Shown here one piece after another: positions 61,660 through 64,000 of a DNA stretch of 64,000 nucleotides (its first letter is position 1; each line of letters starts with the position of its first letter). The notes under the pieces were generated by a model. That model saw only the letters and a list, made by a program, of their open reading frames with translations. It was not told where the DNA came from and made no database searches. Source of the stretch: Marinitoga lauensis (GTDB lineage Bacteria; Thermotogota; Thermotogae; Petrotogales; Petrotogaceae); NCBI RefSeq assembly GCF_004135675.1, contig NZ_QHLX01000002.1, forward strand, positions 186,001 through 250,000, written 5' to 3'. Made by a program: the position numbers and the translations under genes.

Positions 61660-62052
61660 TTTTACCGATCCTTCCAGTGATGATAAAATGAGTAATAGAA
61701 AGTAAAATATATGAAATTAATAACACGTAGAAATTTTTGTTTATAAAAGCCAGAAAAAACAATGGTATGGAAGAGCTAAAAAGGCTTCTTAAATAGCTTT
61801 TTTCTAAAAATTCAAAAATATGAAATGAAGAGATTGTTAAAATAAAAAAGATAATAGTCATTAAACCAATATCGTATTTAGATGCAAAATATATAACAGA
61901 ATATAATAAAGCAAAAAAATACATCTTTTCTCTAAACAAATATTGAACTACTAAAAATATTATAGGAAAAGAAAAAAATAATACATCTCCCATCCATCTA
62001 TCCATGAGGAAGATATTAAAGTCATAACAACAATATAAATATATGACATCAT
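61640..62052 (-). CDS. mreD: Rod shape protein MreD, frameshifted
   Basis: About 137 residues with five predicted helices. The start MMSYIYIVVM (ATG 62052 in the overlap with mreC) is in another frame from the rest; one T missing near 62020 explains this. Weak sequence identity, but position after mreC and size support the call. Confidence 0.8.
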
Positions 62053-62729
62053 TTCACCCCAAATTCACTAAAAAGAATAATTTTATCGTCTAATTTTGTT
62101 GGATATAAATAATAAATAGTGTTAGATTTTTTATAAACTTTTCCTTTTATTATTAATGTTCTGTTTATCCAATTTGATTTTGATATGGTTAAAGTGACTT
62201 CTTCTCCATTATCAAAAACAGAAAAACCTTCTGGAATATTTATGAAAATATTTCCATTGCCACTTTCTTTTATCAATAGTTCAATATTCTTATATGAACC
62301 AAAAATTTCGTGATTACCCCATCCTAATTTTTTAATTACTTTATTATTTTTTAAAGAACTATCTACAAAACCAATAATCATTCCATTTTTAGTAAATGCA
62401 ATCTCATTATTTTTCACATCTTTGCTTGTTTTTACATAATAATATTTGGTATCTTCATTTATAAAAATCCCCGGGATTAAAGATAATTTTAAATCTATAT
62501 TTTCATTTTTAATCTGTATATATCTGGTATAATCAGATATAATATTATCCAAATTTTCTAAATATTCTGCATTTTTAGTTAATAATAAATAATTATTTCT
62601 TATTTCAAAAAAAACAATATCCAGAGGATAATTTACTCTGGATATAATAGAATTAATATAAGGGAATAATGTAGAGATTATTGAAATAAATAGCAATATT
62701 ATAGTATAAGATATAAATTTTCTAAACAT
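62049..62729 (-). CDS. mreC: Rod shape protein MreC
   Basis: 226 residues: N-terminal TM (6-26), coiled coil (55-85), then two beta domains (NGMIIGFVDSSLKNNKVIKK and VFDNGEEVTLTIS). Scaffold between MreB, MreD, RodA and PBP2. One base after mreB's stop; stop overlaps mreD's start (ATGA). Confidence 0.9.
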   Translation of the reverse strand: MFRKFISYTIILLFISIISTLFPYINSIISRVNYPLDIVFFEIRNNYLLLTKNAEYLENLDNIISDYTRYIQIKNENIDLKLSLIPGIFINEDTKYYYVKTSKDVKNNEIAFTKNGMIIGFVDSSLKNNKVIKKLGWGNHEIFGSYKNIELLIKESGNGNIFINIPEGFSVFDNGEEVTLTISKSNWINRTLIIKGKVYKKSNTIYYLYPTKLDDKIILFSEFGVK

Positions 62730-62730
62730 A

Positions 62731-63741
62731 TTACCTCTGTAATTTAGCTAAATTCTCTAAAATTTTAATTTTATCAAGTACCATACCAGCTCCTCTGGCA
62801 ACAGCAGTTAAAGGATCTTCTGCGACAATAACCTTGATTTTGGTTTCATGTTCGATTAATTCTTTTAAACCCTTTAATAATGCACCACCACCGGAGAGAT
62901 ATATACCTTTCATGACAATATCTGTTAAAAGTTCTGGTGGTGTTTCTTCAACAGTCAATTTTATTTGTTCCACAATCTTTGAAACGGGATTGCTTATAGC
63001 CTCCCTTATTTCAAAACCTTTTAATATTATATTTTTTGGAAGACCGGATAAGATATCTCTCCCAATAATTTCAATTTCTTCATTATCATAATCTTCATTG
63101 GGCCAGGTATTACCTATTCTCTTTTTAATTTTTTCTGCTGTTCTTTCACCAATAAGAAGACTGGCTTTATCTTTAACGTAATTTATAATAGCTTCATCAA
63201 GCTCATCACCGGCTATTCTAATAGATTTTGAAAGAACGATACTTCCAAGAGAAATAACAGCAATTTCCGTTGTTCCTCCACCAATATCAACAACCATATT
63301 TCCTGACGGTTCTTCAACATTTAATCCAACTCCAATGGCTGTTGCCATTGCTTCCTCAATCAAAAAAGCTTTTCCAGCTCCAGCATCTAATGTTGCTTTG
63401 TGTAAAGCACTTCTTTCGACCTCTGTAGCATCAGTTGGTACCCCAACTACTACAGTTGGTTTAAAAAAAGTGAATGATCCAACAGAGGCATTTATAAAAT
63501 ATTTTAACATAGCCAATGCAGTATTATAATCAGCAATAACACCATCTTTTAATGGTCTAACAGCTATTATATTAGCAGGAGTTTTACCTATCATTTTTTT
63601 TGCTTCTTTTCCAACAGTTAAAATTTCCTTAGTATCCTTTTCTATAGCAATAACAGATGGTTCGTTAACAACAATACCTTTTCCCTTTACATAAACTAAA
63701 GTATTAGCAGTTCCCAAATCTATACCAATATTCGCTCTCAT
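62731..63741 (-). CDS. mreB: Rod shape-determining actin MreB
   Basis: 336 residues, complete. Nucleotide motifs [27 protein letters not shown] and [14 protein letters not shown]. Membrane-bound actin that directs lateral wall growth. First gene of the unit, with a consensus promoter at 63774-63802. Confidence 0.95.
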   Translation of the reverse strand: MRANIGIDLGTANTLVYVKGKGIVVNEPSVIAIEKDTKEILTVGKEAKKMIGKTPANIIAVRPLKDGVIADYNTALAMLKYFINASVGSFTFFKPTVVVGVPTDATEVERSALHKATLDAGAGKAFLIEEAMATAIGVGLNVEEPSGNMVVDIGGGTTEIAVISLGSIVLSKSIRIAGDELDEAIINYVKDKASLLIGERTAEKIKKRIGNTWPNEDYDNEEIEIIGRDILSGLPKNIILKGFEIREAISNPVSKIVEQIKLTVEETPPELLTDIVMKGIYLSGGGALLKGLKELIEHETKIKVIVAEDPLTAVARGAGMVLDKIKILENLAKLQR

Positions 63742-63773
63742 TTCAAATCCTCCTGAAATTTTTTGTTTTACAA

Positions 63774-63802
63774 ATTATACCACATTACAAGTCTTTTGAC
63801 AA
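63774..63802 (-). promoter_or_regulatory. mreB operon promoter
   Basis: Minus-strand TTGTCA, 17-bp spacer, TATAAT; ends 33 bp before the mreB start. Confidence 0.85.
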
Positions 63803-63843
63803 AATAATTTCTAAACTTTGTAATTATGAACAAAATAAAATAA

Positions 63844-64000
63844 TCAAAATAATACTCGCTCATCGGGTGAAAATTCTAAATCCTCAAAAATGTTCATTCC
63901 TGCCTGCCGTTCAGACTCACATCCATGTTCGGCTTCACTCAATTTTGCATCCATGCAAAATTGACAGGCTTCATTCACATTTTTTCGGGAATTTTCAAGG
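63844..64000 (-). CDS. Partial ORF or repeat element at window edge
   Basis: Open minus-strand frame with no start in the window, ending TGA at 63844: has NEACQFCMDAKLSEAEHG, CESERQAGMNIFEDLEF and PDERVLF. G+C is well above the surroundings and there is a perfect 11-bp palindrome CAATTTTGCAT/ATGCAAAATTG inside. It may be the 3' end of a gene or a dispersed repeat with an open frame. Confidence 0.35.
   Translation of the reverse strand, partial: LENSRKNVNEACQFCMDAKLSEAEHGCESERQAGMNIFEDLEFSPDERVLF

Noticed and set aside
1-64000. tRNA genes, rRNA, CRISPR arrays, transposases
   Set aside because: None was recognised on either strand; a tRNA search program would be needed to exclude a tRNA fully.

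Overview
The window is very AT-rich DNA (roughly 27-30% G+C by eye) from a Thermotogota bacterium, most likely order Petrotogales and close to Marinitoga. The pointers are: a heterodimeric ABC exporter that matches the Thermotoga TM287/TM288 layout, a TrmB with a C-terminal extension, a MalG-type permease with a huge extracytoplasmic insert, several exported proteins that look like outer-sheath (toga) proteins, and flagellar, c-di-GMP and MreB/RodA/PBP2 genes.

Layout. 1-1025: a frameshifted M23 peptidase paralogue. 1045-12700 (minus): a copper-homeostasis island with CopA, CopZ, CsoR, a CopB-type ATPase, an RND exporter, a Met-rich secreted protein, an RseC-like protein, a DUF302 protein and four small SHOCT membrane proteins, with two CsoR-type operators. 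12783-15060 (plus): an autoregulated YtrA/GntR repressor with an ABC-2 exporter and a YbjQ protein. 15218-19021: an ABC heterodimer behind a leader peptide and two tandem terminators. 19022-21466: long hairpin, repeat, third ABC exporter. 21510-31491: HD-GYP, GGDEF, MFS, TrmB and chemoreceptor genes. 31689-37951: phosphatase, rpsT, metK, a second M23 peptidase, hfq and miaA. 37948-42575: a DivIC-like/methyltransferase fusion and MalF/MalG permeases. 42697-49101: fliI-fliH-fliG-fliF, a transglycosylase, and purine phosphorylase. 49162-51962: hpt, birA, panB, and a probable panG. 52062-58067 (plus): a solute-binding protein, HD-GYP, rodA, an AlbA/Schlafen-type regulator, and rlmH. 58075-63741 (minus): HAD phosphatase, exported protein, mrdA, mreD, mreC, mreB.

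How the genes work together. CsoR probably senses Cu(I) and releases two divergently organised copper promoters; CopZ hands copper to CopA, while CopB, the RND pump and the Met-/His-rich proteins deal with copper in the envelope. The rod-shape genes sit on both sides of a convergent junction (rodA on plus, mreBCD-mrdA on minus). Three c-di-GMP enzymes, a chemoreceptor and the flagellar MS-ring/switch/export genes form a motility and signalling theme.

The most interesting element is upstream of the TM287/288-like exporter. A 30-codon leader with a strong ribosome-binding site is followed by two near-identical intrinsic terminators. One 9-11 nt sequence inside the leader is complementary to the leader's own ribosome-binding site and to the loop of each terminator, which suggests a ribosome-responsive attenuator.

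Data quality: about 39 single-base deletions in short homopolymers break 21 genes, including rpsT, metK, mreD, mrdA and fliF. In every case adding the missing bases gives a length divisible by three. These are most likely sequencing or consensus errors, so the affected genes are annotated here at full reconstructed span.
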